From Caenorhabditis remanei (lineage: Eukaryota; Nematoda; Chromadorea; Rhabditida; Rhabditidae), in assembly GCF_010183535.1 (NCBI RefSeq), contig NC_071329.1, positions 7,626,001 through 7,690,000 of the forward strand: DNA of 64,000 nt, read 5' to 3'. Under the pieces are notes generated by a model. It did not search any database. It saw only the letters and a program-made list of their open reading frames with translations, and was not told the DNA's origin. Below, one piece after another: positions 47,662 to 62,700 of the stretch. Position 1 is the stretch's first letter, and each line of letters opens with the position of its first letter. A program made the translations under genes and the position numbers.

Positions 47662-47958
47662 TCATGTGAATATGATGCACCCGTTTTCTCTTGTAAATTA
47701 ATTGTACGGTTCAAAAGATGATCTTTCCTACTTTGTAATGTTCCCATTGCATTCAAAATTTGGCTGGTTTAATTAGAATTTTGTAATAAAAAATGTTATA
47801 TTATGTTTTTATCGTAAGGTGGCATTTTAAAAAGTTCAACACAAAAATAAAACAAAAGGTAACAAAACAACAACGAGAACAAAAAACGGGTAATGCTGAA
47901 CAATGAATAGGGGAGAGGATACCATTAAAAACAAGGAAACTACCGTGTATCGATGAGA

Positions 47959-50488
47959 TTACTTCGTGACCTTTCCATCAAGTTGAGCCTTCAGGTGGTT
48001 GGCTCCTTTCGAGGTGTATCCATCCAAATGTTTTCGGTTGATTGACGCCTTCAGCTTCTCGACTACTTTAGGTCCTCCAACTTGAAGCATTTTCAGAAGA
48101 ATATGACATCCTCTGTTACATGTAACCCATGAACCGATCTGTTGTTTTGTGAGTCCTTCTGCAAGAGCAACCGACAATCGTTCATCTTCTGGTAGAGCCG
48201 AATCACATCGCATAATAGCCGAAAGTACAAAGTTTCCAGATGGATGTTCGATAATGTGGAAACCTTCTTGGTCCATTGGCACGAAGTCCTTTTTGGCAAG
48301 CTCAACAATAGCTTCGTTGCAGCTTTTGCGCGCTTCTGATGGAACTTGTCGGTCGAAAAGATCGTAGCTAGCTGAAAAAAAAGAAGTAAACCTGATATAA
48401 TTTTTTTGAACTTACATGTTGTCTCGAGACAAGCAGCAACAAACTTATGTTTGTTAGCTTCGAAGACAAGTTCCTCGAAGTTAGCAGCCAAATATGGATA
48501 CAAGTTCTCGGTAATTGCAGCATACAGTTGTCCGTATCTGTCTGCCTGTGTCTTCTTCGAGTGTGGATTACTATCTCCTTCGGCGAGGAATGCAATTTCT
48601 CTTCTGTCAATTCCTCTGGCGTCTCTTGGATGCACCAAATAGTGGATAACCTTCTCTCCCCAATCGTCTTCGATCAACTTTTTCATCTCATTTGCCAACT
48701 CTGACACAATAACTTTGTTCAACAAAACTGTATCGTCGACAGTGTCGAAGAGAGCTTGAAGAACACGATGACCATAGTGTTCCATTGCTGCTTTAACGGA
48801 CAAATCTTTGAAATTCTTGACAATCAGCTTTCTCTCTTTCACTGGAGCGAACCAGATTAATTTGATAGCAAGTCTGGCACCGTCTGGGGTATGGATGAAC
48901 TCGGGGATCTTGTCTTTCAGTGAATCAAGAAGATTTACTTTCTTCTCTTCGTCACAATTCTCGAAAAAGTCGAGCATAAGTTTGTGGAGAATGGAGAGTC
49001 GAAGAGTTTCTTTCTCGTTGACTGCTCCAATGATCTCGTCTAAATGCTTCAGGATAACAGTCTTTTTCTCAGGTTTTTCGGCAAGGATCTCTGTCAATGA
49101 TCGGATGTTTTCCTCCTGAAAAGTTCAAAGTAAATAAATGTGAAGATGGAACAACTCTTACTCTGAAGAGAATGAACTCTTTTCCGTAGAATTCAGTGAT
49201 GATGTTATAACGTTGGTGAGCGTTGGCGAAGTCGTTGTAAGCGTACTCAAGAACCTCGGCGGCGTGCTTGATTCTGAGAAAAGTTGGAGCATGACCACGG
49301 AATGCGTTGATGATAAGATCACGTTGTTCTTTGGTGCCATTTTTCAACATTTTCTTGACAAAGAATTTGGAGTAAACATTCTTCGACATTCTCACAATTT
49401 CTGGTGTGAGTTCATTGAACACTGAAGAACGTAAATAATTAGAATACTTTTCTTTTCAAACTTCACTCACAATTGTTGATAATTCCTTCACGTTCAGTGG
49501 CAACAAGACACTCAATAACTCTGCTTGTGTCGTGAGCATAAATCAACTTGGAAGCGTGTCCTTTAACAAGTCCATAAAGCTCGTGAATAGCTTCATCTTT
49601 CTCAGATTTCGGTGTTTTTCCCATTCTGATCTTTTCCCAGAGAACTTTGCACTTCTGAGCACGTTCCCCTTCAGGCTTTCGTTTCAGCTTTAGTTCTCTG
49701 AGGAATTGTTTTCTCTCCTTTCTTGGCATATTCAAAAGTTGCTCTTTTACTGATTTTGTGACTTGAATTGGCGTTCTCTTTCTCTTCAGTTTTGGAACAT
49801 CGACGAGAGATTCATCTGCACCAGTTTGCTCGTCTACCGACTCCAAGTTATCTTCCTCAGCTGGTTCAGCAACAACTGCCTTTTTGGTGCTGACCTTGAG
49901 TTTCTTCTTTGGTGGGGCAACTGATTCCTCTTCATCAACAACTTTTACCGTCTTTGGCAGCTTCTAGAAAAAAAAACGTTTTGAAATCGAACGCAAAAAT
50001 CATTTACAAACCTTGACTTTCTTGTCCAGTGGAGATCTGAGGATTCCTCTGCCGGGAGAAGCTTTTGATGGCTCAATTTGAAGATCATGTACACGTTTGT
50101 CGAAAACTTTAACGTGCTCTAGTTCTCCAGAGAACAACACCTTCTTGGACTTCTTTTTTGGAGCTGGTTGACTTCCGAACGAGGATTCCGAGCATAACGA
50201 ATCACGAGTTCCGTCGTTATCAAAAATTGATGTCGAAGAGTTCTTTACTTGCTTCTCCAATGCTTCTTTGACAGCTTTGTTGACTTGGCTTTTCAGCGCA
50301 GCCTTTTCTTCGATCTAAACAATGATAACAAGATGAATTTCTTTACCAGAAGCGCAAAAACTACACACCTTTACAATTCTCTTTCTGTCGATCTTGTTGA
50401 GCTTCAATCCTTTGGCCTTTTTCTCCAACACATTCTTCACCTTCTTCTTTCCCTTGAATTTTTTCTTCTTGTCGTCGATTTTCCCCAT
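47959..50488 (-). CDS. puf-12: Pumilio-repeat ribosome-biogenesis protein, Puf6/PUM3 family
   Basis: Six exons on the minus strand: 50369-50488, 50012-50314, 49471-49963, 49162-49421, 48416-49115, 47959-48371, giving 762 aa. The N-terminus is very basic (MGKIDDKKKKFKGKKK), a nucleolar-type signal, followed by acidic/basic linkers. Pumilio-like repeats begin around residue 270 (ELYGLVKGHASKLIYAHD; VYSKFFVKKMLKNGTKEQRD; AMEHYGHRVLQALFDTVDD). The C-terminus (GSWVTCNRGCHILLKMLQ) is the CPL region typical of PUM3/Puf6 rather than classical PUF mRNA regulators. The yeast homologue works in 60S assembly and in mRNA repression. It is head-to-head with pas-7, 402 bp between start codons. Confidence 0.95.
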
Positions 50489-51738
<1,250 letters not shown>

Positions 51739-52060
51739 ATACTTCTTGTGTATTTATTCACAGTTTTAATTTATTATCACCTTTCCCATCTCTGCCCTGG
51801 TACACTTCTTGAGCTCGACGAATCCAACTATAGATTTTCAAACAGATTCATCGACTTCAAGAAGTCTTTCTTGCATCCGGATGTGTTTTAACTTTATCTG
51901 TTCATTTTTTTTCGTTTCCCGGTATTATTCAACTTTTTCTTTTCAATACAGTCTCAGATGAACAAAAATAATGTTTTATGCAAAAAAGTTGTTCGCTGGG
52001 GGAAAGATAACCCGTCCCGAATTATGGCGTTATGTACAAAAATTCTAAAACAAAAGTTAT
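51739..52060. other. Tail-to-tail interval between pas-7 and lact-2
   Basis: These 322 bp hold both 3' UTRs. I see no canonical AATAAA for pas-7 and no further gene. Confidence 0.5.
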
Positions 52061-55000
52061 TCAAGCAGCAACAGCTTGAATCGCATCCTCGATGATGACA
52101 CTTTTCCCGCTTTTCTGCTTCTCAAGACACTCAAATACAGCATCTCGGAGGTGCCTGTAGGTTCTCGTAAGCTCTCCCATTCCAGTCTTCAATCCGTTTG
52201 AAACGTAAGCAATGGTTATTTCGTCATCCAAATCCATCATTATAGTGCTTCCACCGTAGCCAGGATGTCCGACGAGCCACTTTTTCTGCAAGGAAACATT
52301 TTTATTTCAGAATGATCACATCAAAACATACACCGCTCATCGGATGCCTCTCATACATAAATCCGTGTCCTTTGGGTAACGGAGTCATCACAACTTCATC
52401 GATTCCTTCAACTTGAGGAACACGGAACTTCGAAAGAAGTTCTTTCGAGAAAAGCTTCCCTTGCTGAACCAAAGAAAACAATCTTGCCAGATCTCTCGAT
52501 TTTGTGATTCCGAGAGCAGCAACTTGTTCCATCGCATGAAGTGTCGGGTTGTTGAATGTGTTCACATCCTGTTCCAATTTAAACCAAGTTGGGTTCGCGG
52601 TGACTTTTTTAGCAATCGAGTTTGGAGTACGCAAGTTTAAAACTGCCAACACTATCAAAACACGTGGATCATGAACAATTTCACGGAAAAGATGGAGTGT
52701 TGAAGGCATCGAAAGACGAGAAACAGTGTGTTCTTCACTTGGTGGAAGACCAATATGGAAATCAATTCCATGCACATCTGCGACTTCTTCCTTGAAAAAA
52801 CGTCCAACTGAGCGACCTTTTGGATCTGCTCGACGAACGATTTGATCAACAATCCATCCATAAGTGATTGCATGGTAACCAGATTTGGTTCCAGGTTCCC
52901 AGTTTGGTTTCTGTGATGCAATTACTTCACTCATTTTATCAAAATCATTTGCGTCTTCGATGGTGATTGGCATGTCGAGAGCAGCGAGGCCGGCCTGGAA
53001 AATTTTGATAATATTAATTGATAATAACCTGTTTGGATTATAGTTTGAATTAAAGAGCTTATTGACCTACCCTATGTGACATCAGCCAATCTATGGTGAT
53101 GTTTTCCTTCCCATTTTGTGCAAATTCAGGCCAAATCTTGCTCATTTTATCATCATAACTGATATATCCTCGATCCACCAGAATCGCCACACAAACTGCT
53201 CCAACAGCTTTAGTGGTACTGAAAACCACTGTCCTGGTATCAGGAGTCCATTTTCTTCCAGATGCCTTGTCAGCATACCCTCCTTGAAGATCAACAATCA
53301 CTCGATTCTTATGGTATACTGTAATTGAAGCACCTTCTCGTTCCCAACCGTCGGCGAAGTTTCGTCTGAAAACAAACCAAGGATGAATAGGGAAAAAATG
53401 GGAGAATGACAAGTTGTTTACACTGTATTCACTATTCTTCATTTGCTTTTCTTTTCTTTATTCTCACTTTCTTCGTTTTCAGAAAGAGAAAAGGACGGAG
53501 ACGCAGAATGTTTGAGTATAATTGGGTGTGGAATAAAGAGAGATAGTATGTAAAAGCAATACAACCGACCTTGGACAGTCGATGGAAAAGTGGCTATGCA
53601 AATGGCGGAAAAGGGGAAGATGGGAAAGAAAACTTATTAGATTTCAGAGAAAGATTTCCAATAGAAAAGAGCGTAGTTTAAAGATTGGCCTGGTTGAATT
53701 CGATTCTTTAAAGCCTAGAGATTTCTAAACCATTTAAATATTCAGACTCACCTGAAAATCTTCTCCACCTTCTCATAACCAGGAGCCACGTGTCCAACGA
53801 GGTTGTCGAGATGCATTCCGCCGCCTTCAATGAGAATTGAAAGAGTGTCAACTGTGGTCGCCAACACAAGCCACGCCCCCGATACTGCGAGAATACTGTA
53901 AATTTGGAAATAATGGGATGGGGGAGAGAATTGGAAGGAAAAGGGCGGAGTGGAAGAAGGATGACTAGTTTCCCCACTCTCAAGGTCACGCATTCTGAAA
54001 TGATGCTTAATGAAGGGCTATTGTTGGGTTGGCGTCCCTTTTTGCTATTATTCTTTGCCACCTTTTTTCATTTCATTTCAGAGAGAAGAATCAGAACAAT
54101 ACATTGTAAAAACGATAGAATAAAAAGAAGAAAGAAAGCGAAGGTCAGCTGAATAAGGGGAGAGGGAAAAGGGAAATTACATATGATGCGTGTATGTCTT
54201 TTTGACCAATTAGTCAGTCTCTTCTAATCATATCTTCAATTTTAGTACATTTTACTTCTTTTGAGTTGGAAAAACAGGATACGATTTGACGGGAGTAGTA
54301 GGAATGGCGGGAAAGTGAGGGAGCAAAGATGAGGGAACCCTGGTTTTACTAGGTAGTTTTCTGGAGAAGCTAGATTTCGCTGAATATTGATCCCGAGAAT
54401 TCCATTTCTCCAATCAAGTAAAGATTGGCTCCTCCTAACAAATTTTCAATCTCTTGTACTGGGACACACCTGAAAAGGGAGCAATAACACCTTCTGTCAG
54501 CACTTCATAATTTCTGAATTCTCGAGATAGAATTAGTCAGGAAAGAATAAGAGCTGCCCTGTTCAAATTTTTTCACCACATTCACGTCCCAGAACCACCC
54601 CATTTTCTCTCCAAAAACCTGAAGCTCTTGGTTATTCACATGACTATAACATGCCATAACCATGACGTTGAAGCCCAAAAAAAAAGAAAGGAGCCAAATG
54701 GTATGATTGACAGTTCGTTTTGTATTCTTATCAATGTGCAAACATAATACTCTGATAACAGTATGAAGTACTTCTCTAACTATGTGTATTTCTAACAGGA
54801 CACAAAATAAATTTGAAAAAGGAAGAAGTACAGTGTGGTTTGGAATTAGAAAAGATGAGAGAATCTGGAAGCGAACTTAGCAAAGTATCAGATAGTCTGA
54901 AACATACATCAACATCTGTAACAAATAGTTTAACACATTCACTATTTAAAGCTAGAAAAAAGATAGACTTGGAGATAAAATCGAAAAATGAACATGTCTC

Positions 55001-55235
55001 AAAAAGCGTGAAAATGGATGCAAAAAGCAATGGGGACCAGGTGGTAAAATAGGTGAAAGTGACATAGAGATACTCACCTAACAATTCCGTAGATCAACAA
55101 ACGTCGATGCAATGAACCCGTTTCCAGCAACAGCACGCCCCGTTTCTTCTCAACCATTTCCACCTCCGCTTCCTCCGTTTTCTCCACTACCTCCACCATC
55201 ATCGACATATCGTCCTCTTCCGTCACCTCGATCAT
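52061..55235 (-). CDS. lact-2: Serine beta-lactamase-like protein (LACTB / class C esterase family), membrane-anchored
   Basis: Five exons on the minus strand: 55078-55235, 53752-53895, 53071-53365, 52332-52994, 52061-52285, giving 494 aa. Exon 1 encodes an acidic N-terminus ([11 protein letters not shown]). The junction with exon 2 builds a TM segment ([20 protein letters not shown]), which supports the long 1182-nt first intron. The beta-lactamase-related domain shows the nucleophile motif STTK (about residues 150-153), the YxN-equivalent in GYHAITYGW and a HPGYGG motif near the C-terminus. Relatives act as peptidases or esterases rather than on antibiotics. The frame continues upstream of exon 2 to an in-frame ATG at 53993, so a shorter alternative start is possible. 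Confidence 0.88.
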
Positions 55236-56230
55236 CACTCGTCTATTTTGAAAAAAATAACAATATTAGATTGAAAAAGAAGAAACACCTATAGTTTTCA
55301 TAATCCGACACTGCTGGTTTCTGTGGCAAAAAGTTATGAGAGAAAGGAGGACAACAGTCCATTCCAATTATATTGTATCCGAAAAACCAGTTAGCCAGAT
55401 CGAGGGGTTGAAAGAGAGACTTTGTGTACGGGTGGTTAGTTATTTGGTTGGAAAATATTTCAAAGTTTTAAAACAATCATTTGGTAATAATGGGAGGGCC
55501 AGAAGAGAAAACCAAGCAGCCTAGCAACCACTCTTCACCACAAAAAATGCGCCAAACTCAGTTTTCAAAAAATGGGAGAGAAGCAGAAGTAGGTGGAGCA
55601 AAAGCTAGAGAAACGAGGGTTTTTAAGGTAAATGGAGGCAGTACACAGAGATAAGAGAAAACGAGACGCATAGTCAACACCGAAGGAGAGAAAGAGCTCG
55701 TTATCAGCTGAATCAGACAACATAGTACAAGGGTTACAATTAGGGGAAATGAAGAGAGTGACGAAAAATGTGTTCGTTGCAATTTTAAGTTATAAAAGCA
55801 GTTTGGAATGAGTCAGAATGTGTTCAGAGATAACGAAACTGAAGTTGGTTGAAGTAATAAATGCAAAATTGCAGAAATAGAATTCATTCTATAAATACAA
55901 AGTTTCGAAAAGTATACTTTTGTAATGTTTGAATTTCACAACGGGAATGTTTCATAAGCTGGATCTCGGAACATTGCAAGAACTAACGGCATCTGGTTCT
56001 TTCTCTATTTGTCTTTGTATGGAAAAGGATTCTGACAGAAAGGGTGAACACATGTTTGGGAATTCGAGGATTGAAAGACGGGAATAATTTAGACATTTTA
56101 TTGAGCAAGTTTCAAAAAATACACCGTAATTGGAAACAATGAATCTGACGAGATCAAAAAATGAACAGGAAATGAAAAATTATTAAGTTGAGCACCACAG
56201 TTAAAAAGTAAAAAGTAATTAGTATTATTA
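55236..56230. other. Intergenic region between lact-2 and the small NPFY gene
   Basis: About 1 kb, AT-rich, containing the lact-2 promoter and the 3' region of the gene at 56231. Short frames are unsupported; no RNA gene is recognised. Confidence 0.5.
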
Positions 56231-56632
56231 TTATTGAGAAATCATTTGCTTGACCAATGCTGGATTGTAGAATGGGTTTGCAATGAGCTTCACTGGTTTG
56301 GAGAGTGGAGATCCAGATGATGTTGACTGGTGCTGCTTGACGTATTCCGGATCATAGAAAGGGTTCTTCACAAGATTGACTGGAGTTGTCACGCCAGAAG
56401 TTCTCGAAGATGAGAATCCAGAATCAGAGGTGCAGATAGGAGAAGATGCTGAAGAGCTCTCAACTGATCTCCAGTATTTGAAATCTTCTTGCTTCTCGAT
56501 CATCATTTGAGCCATGAACCGGGAGTATTCGTCGAAAAACGCTTTCTCGAATGATGAGAGTCGGCGATTTCTAGGGAAATACTTGAAGAAGTAAAACGCC
56601 ATAGAAGGGCAGGATGAAGTGGTCGATGACAT
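56231..56632 (-). CDS. Small single-exon protein with two NPFY motifs
   Basis: One uninterrupted 133-codon frame, unusual here where most genes have introns. The N-terminal half is aromatic and basic (MAFYFFKYFPRNRRLSSFEK, then EYSRFMAQMMIEKQEDFKYW). The C-terminal half is Ser/Thr-rich and carries a duplicated unit: PVNLVKNPFYDPEYVKQ and PVKLIANPFYNPALVKQ. NPFY fits the NPxY pattern recognised by PTB domains and endocytic adaptors; that use is inference. Family not recognised. A TATA box and a GC box stand at sensible distances upstream, which supports it as a real gene. Confidence 0.7.
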   Translation of the reverse strand: MSSTTSSCPSMAFYFFKYFPRNRRLSSFEKAFFDEYSRFMAQMMIEKQEDFKYWRSVESSSASSPICTSDSGFSSSRTSGVTTPVNLVKNPFYDPEYVKQHQSTSSGSPLSKPVKLIANPFYNPALVKQMISQ

Positions 56633-56721
56633 GGTAGCGAATAGGTGAGGTAGAGAGTAGGAATATAGGGAACGGACTGTAAGAAGGCCAGAATGGGTAA
56701 TAAGAACCTAATCTCCTGTCC

Positions 56722-56756
56722 TTATATACCCTTCCTAGACCTGTATGCCCCGCCCC
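56722..56756 (-). promoter_or_regulatory. TATA box and upstream GC box of the NPFY gene
   Basis: On the minus strand TATATAA lies at 56728-56722, about 90 bp upstream of the ATG at 56632, and GGGGCGGGGC lies 19 bp further upstream (56756-56747). The spacing fits a TATA-driven start with a short 5' leader. The two motifs together are unusual in this AT-rich window. Confidence 0.55.
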
Positions 56757-59700
56757 TTCGCTCTGATAGTTTACAACTTTTCCCAGGAGCAAATGGGAGT
56801 ATCCCAGAGAGCAGTGTTTTTACAGTTTAGGTAGATGTCGGTTGTAAATTATGATGGTCAGACAGATATCACGGGTTTCTCTTTAAAGTCATTCGAGTGA
56901 GAGGATGACAATAGAGCAATGAAGGTTGTAAATTTAGATAGATTCACAGGTTTCCTAGATAATTATCGATATGGTATAGGAAAGATTACAATAGAGATTA
57001 GGCTTGAATGCAAAGTTGGGCCAGAATTTTCATTAATAAAACTGGATTTTGAGATCTGATCCTAGAATTGACTGAAGTTTGAAATGCTGAGAATATGGGT
57101 GCTGAATTTTCAATGAGTCTGAAATTAAAGGCTGTGCAGAAGAACACGAAAGATACTGTCGAACAGAACATTTTAGTTTTTCATTTAGTCTTTTATAAAC
57201 ATTCAATTTCAGTTTTCAAGTTAAAGTGAGCCCCTATACCCTAAAATTCATCATAATTTCCCCAACAATCCCATAGAATTCCAAGTTCCGAATCTCATGT
57301 TAATACGAATCCAATTTCATTTGAAGACACCTCCTCTCCTCTCAACTAAAACATAAATTTCGTGGCTCATTTACATATGTTAAGCTCATTAGACTGAGAA
57401 AAAAGCTCAATGTGGAATTGAATCTGGACCTTTGGAGTTTATTGCCTCCTTCTCTAACCAAAAAACCGGAAATTGAATTTTTCATTCCATTCCATTTCTT
57501 CATCTTCTTCAGATCCGGAGTACTGTAGTTCGGGTTTTGCTGAGTCCCTCTATTCCACACAAATTCTTTTCGTTTCTTTCAATTTTAGTGGTTTCTCGAC
57601 TCCAAATAATGATTTCCATGATCCGGTATTCCATCTGCGTCTCTTCGTCTTTCACACTATCTCTCTGGCGCCAGAGTCGAAAATGAGAGCAAGTGCTCAT
57701 ACATAACTCACTGACATATGGCTTTCTTCCGACATGAAAATCCAGGTGCCCCCACATTTCAACTACCGTATAATCGTCATTCCCCGGAAAAAGTCAATTC
57801 TTATGAGAGGAATGAAACCGAACAAAAACATTTCCAACAACTTATCGTCGGGGTTTCGGACCCCCTTCGCACACCAAACATTTCGATGATACGACACTAA
57901 AAAATGCATATCGGGTTCTTTCTTTCGTGTTTCCTCCATCCGAGATCTAAGGAGTATATTCATGACGATTAAAAAAGAAGATGTGTCAAAATTTGGGGGT
58001 GAGTTGGTGTTGATGGTATGGAGTGTGTCTATTGCAAAACTCGACTTTTTTTTTGAAACACGTTTTCTTCTACATTTTCGATGAGATAAGATATAAGTGT
58101 CTCTTTTTTGTTTGTTTTTGAGAAAACTCAGATGGAAGATATTGTTTTGACAAAAAGTTAGTGAGGTTACGGTAGTGTCTAGACTTGAGAATTCTTTGGA
58201 TTTGCAGAAAAAGATTCTGAAAATGTTGCACCGTTTGAAATGCAGTTCTACAGTAAGAAAACCTTTCTGCGATTCTAGTGAAATTGGTCTTCCCTCGAAC
58301 TTGCTCTAGTTCTTTTCACGAGAGATTTTGAAACTAATACTGTGCCATTCGGCACCTGGCAGGACTTGAGTAGTTAAAGTGACTGAACTATACCATAACC
58401 CCTAGGCCTCAAACCTGACATAAAATTACTGACAATAGAATTCCAGGTCATCTCCAAGCTCATCTTCTGCAAGAGTGTTTTCCATCATTCTCCTTCCTTT
58501 TCCAAAATTTCCCAAAGTAAATTTCCGTTCTTCAAAATCCTCAAAACAACCACTCCTCCTCCCACTTCTCCGGAGCATTTTTCACTGAAATTCGATACGA
58601 GACAAACAATTCATTTGATACAAACTGTTTTCGAAATAAGGCAAAATCGGAAATTGTTTTCATTCGAAAAAAGACTGAAATACGAAAACATCGTCATCTT
58701 CATAGGAGGCCAATATACAATGCCTGAAGACAACAATTCCAGAAAAACGAGATTTTCATTTGATTAAATCGGCCGGACGAAACTTGAAGCTTTTTGGCTC
58801 AAAATTGAAATTGAAATGAAAGAAGAAAAGAGTGTTCCGGTTGAGTTTGCAATTCAATTTTCATCTGAAATAGTGATGAAAAAGTGAAAAATGAAAACTC
58901 TTTTCTCGTTTTTTTCGTTTCGAAAACCGAATTAGAAGATGAAGAGAAAGGGAAAGTTTCAACTTTTTATAATATAATATTATTTCTTCGCACTCTCGTC
59001 TCCTCACTTCAACTCGGGCATTTTTTATTAGTTAGTGCTCTTTTTTTTCAGGATGGACCGACTACATCTGACTCTTTCATCCGAACATGAGACTTTTCAT
59101 TATCTTTTTCAATTTTCGAAATTGAAAAAAGTGAACTTGGAACTCACTAATGTTCTTTGGAGCCAGAACTTTTTGTGAACTTCCCTCGGTTCTTCTCTTC
59201 TTTGTAATCTAAATTTGAGACTGATCTGAATTCTGAAACTTTAAATCTTACCATCACAGTATACGAGATAAGGATATAATGCACTTTCTAATTTGAAAAC
59301 GAATAATTCTATTCTTTGAAAAATGGTTTTCTGGAGTGGAAGAGAGTACTTGCGATTTCAAAATAGCCTTTTTCGTCTAGACAATGTTTCGAAATTTCAA
59401 GTGGATTATTTTTTGATTTTCAAGGGTTCCTAAATTCCCAAGCACCACGGATACAGCTCATCAGGAGCACTACCAATGTGAAAAAGGTGGCTTATATTTC
59501 AAATTTGTTTTTCTAGGTCACAATTTCATATTTCGGAACTTTGAAGTTTTATTTTCTCGTTCTCAAAGTTTTCCAAAAAATATTCGAATACCAAACTCTC
59601 GATTTTTGAGCTTTTCCCACATACACAAATTTCTAGAACCTTTGTTTGATTTTCAAATTTTAATCCAATCTCCTCGTATCTTTGTCTCATCTCATCTTAT

Positions 59701-62700
59701 TCCTTCAAAAAAATTCAAAAAAGTTGGATTCCCCCTGAAAAAATGGGACGTCCGACAACTTTTTTGAAGAAGAAGAACAAGAGAAGAATAAAAATAAGAA
59801 GTAGGAAACCCGAAAAGGGAAAACGAATTTCGAAAAATATTTCGGAAATCTCAAATCTCGAGCATTCTTCATTCTCAAGTGGGAAAATTCCAGTCGTCCG
59901 TTGAATGTCCGAGCCCCCGTCTCCTCTACAAACTGCCCCTCTTTTGTCTTCGTTTAGTCGCCCCATTTCTCTTTGTGTGAGGTCCTTCTGGAAAAATGAA
60001 GAAAAATTGGAAAATGAGGAGAGAGGAAGAGCGAGAGATGATTATGAAGTGAGGAGAAGGTGGAAGTGGGGGGAAACTTTATATTAGAAACTTTTTGATT
60101 TTTGGGAATTCGACGAGTTTTTGGTTCTAGATTTGTTTCTTTTTAATGATGATTACTGTATGTGGTCAGCATTTTTAGCAGTGCAAACCTTTGATTCTAA
60201 CGTGGATTCATCGACTTTCCAGGAATATATCTCGTTGATTTATTAAATTATGATAAGATTCTGAACTTCAAAGTTTTGAAATTATATAGATTTCGTAAAG
60301 CAAAAACTGTCTGGTTTAACCGGTGTATACTTCCATTCTCTTACTCCTTACGTTTTAGATTTTTTAATTTGAAAATAGATGAGCTTAGAAGCTTCCTTCA
60401 GTCGACTACAGTAGTTTCTTTGAGCTCAAATTAGTTTAAGGGAAACTGGTTTCGTTCTGAATTACTGTCTTCTCATTGACCAATCTACATCCCATCAGAA
60501 TTTTGAATCCGTCCTTATTCAGAAATGAGCTCGCCCCCCTCCCAACCTCCCCTCACCCCAATTAAAATACGTCTACCTTGGTACTCCCTGACACCCGAGT
60601 CATTTTTTCGACCCCCACCTCGGTCGATTTAATTAACAAAATGAATTCGTTTCCCCCCTTGGTCTCTCATTCCGATTTTTCACTGTTCCCCTTCAATGCG
60701 TTTCCGTTTTTTCACTCCAAGCTGTTCTCCTTTTAGCATCGAAGGACCACCCTGCCCCGCCAACCTGGCGCCACTGTTTTCAATGAAATTTGAATCCAAT
60801 TCACCCCTGAATGGGAAGAGAAATAGGGGGACACGGGGGATGATTCGAACTCCTATTTCGAAAAAGTCGAATTTTTGGGTGTGGTGAAGACGGGGGGAGA
60901 AGAGAAAGAATAAAAGATTCTGAGTAGTGTCTTTCTTTATTCTTTATGCTCTTTCTATCCTTCAAGTTCTTCTTTTTTCCCTTCCCCCATTTCTTTTCCT
61001 TCGTTCATTTCATTTCAATTTGTCGCCCACTTTTATTCTCATCATCATCATCATCATGCTGCATCTCAACCAGCTTTTCATGTTAAATTTGTAATTTGTT
61101 GAATCATTTTTTCGCCTCTACTTCTCATTATTACATCGCCGATTTGTTGAAAAACTACAATTCTTGATATTTGATTTGTATCGATATTCAAGAGTTATAC
61201 TTCAAGGTACATTATCTTTGGAGCAATAGAAAATACTAGTTAAATTTTTGATATTCGTGCTCCACAAAAAGTCTTTAAATACATGCTTCTAAAACTACAA
61301 GATCTTATTCCCTCGACTTTTTTTCTGAATTTCAAAGCACAAATATCCCGATCTAAAAGTAGCACCTAAGCATCTTTGATAGAGCTTTATCCATACAGAT
61401 TTTGCTTAGAAACTTACGGTAATACCTGTTTGCCGTCACGAAAGATTACCGGTTCGATCCTAGATCCTAGATTAGAGTAATCATATTCCACAGATCATGC
61501 AGGATTTGTGTCTTTTGCAGTCTACTGTCTATTTCTGGAATGTCCCAAGAAGTGTTTTATGGTACACCGTCTCATTGAAAATGTTTCGAAACTTTATTCA
61601 TCTCGAAAAGAACTGAAAACTTTCTACTTTGGCGGAATGTTCTTCCTAGCCGATATTGACGTAAAAATTTCTGGTTTATTTATATTTTTTGAAAAGCATT
61701 TTTTGCCATCTAGCATCTGAAAAATTTTTGACGTCGACGAAGACTGATTCGTCGTATGAACTACTTAGGAAGAGGATTAAGAAAAAGTAGTTTTGGACCA
61801 AAATTTGTGGGGTATATAGACGATTGCAACTGTTTTTGGACAGTTCTAGCAAAATAGAATTGCCTCAAATAGGCTGAACACTTGGAATTTTACCAGAGTC
61901 AGATTGTTTATTTTGGGTAAGTAAATTTGATAGATTTCCTTTCGATCGTTAATTTCTTTCCATTTGTGTTCCTTTCACCCTAATATCTCCTTGAAGTTGT
62001 CTGCTAGATGTAATAGTTGACAGTATTTCCTGAATTCAATTTCTCATGTTTTCATTCAATGTATAAAACAAGCTAATATCTTAGTCTGGTTTAGATGCGT
62101 TAAAAGGATATCTTCTGACAATTTCTATTTAAAAATCAGCTAAATGGAAAACGTGATTTAACAATGTCTAATTGATATAATAGTAGTGTATCTTTGAGCA
62201 AATCAGACTTCCATCACTTTATAGCAACACGTGGTTGAAATCCGCTTAGCCATTGGAATCTATCAAGTTTTCTCTTATTTTTTAAGACGAGATGATGTGA
62301 AAAAACGTCTAAAATAACTGATTAGAATGGATTTGATTGCGTCAAAACCAACTATCCGGTTAACTTAAGACCAATCAAAAAAGGGAATCGCCCACGTTAA
62401 ATCTGAAAAAATGAAGAATTTATTTATTTGAGCAATGTGATTTTTGAGCGACACGGGCTCGGAAAGCAATACAAATAAATTTTTATCATTTATTCTTAGG
62501 GTTCTATGGAAGGAAACTTTAAATGATTGAGTTCGTAGCGAGTTGCTAACCATCTAGACAATTGCAGTCTAACGAGAGTTCTAACCGACTAGGTCAATAG
62601 AAAAACCCGAATAGAAAGCATTTGATTTTACCGCACTCGACTCAAATTTAGAAAGATCGTCTATTAAAGTCATTAGTTGAAATCTAAACTGAACATATAC

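Noticed and set aside
54776..55084. Frames on both strands in the 54.8-55.1 kb interval
   Set aside because: They lie mostly within the lact-2 first intron and are Lys/Ser-rich without splice support.
61430..61480. tRNA B-box-like GGTTCGATCC
   Set aside because: No acceptor-stem pairing or A box at the right distance, so no cloverleaf.
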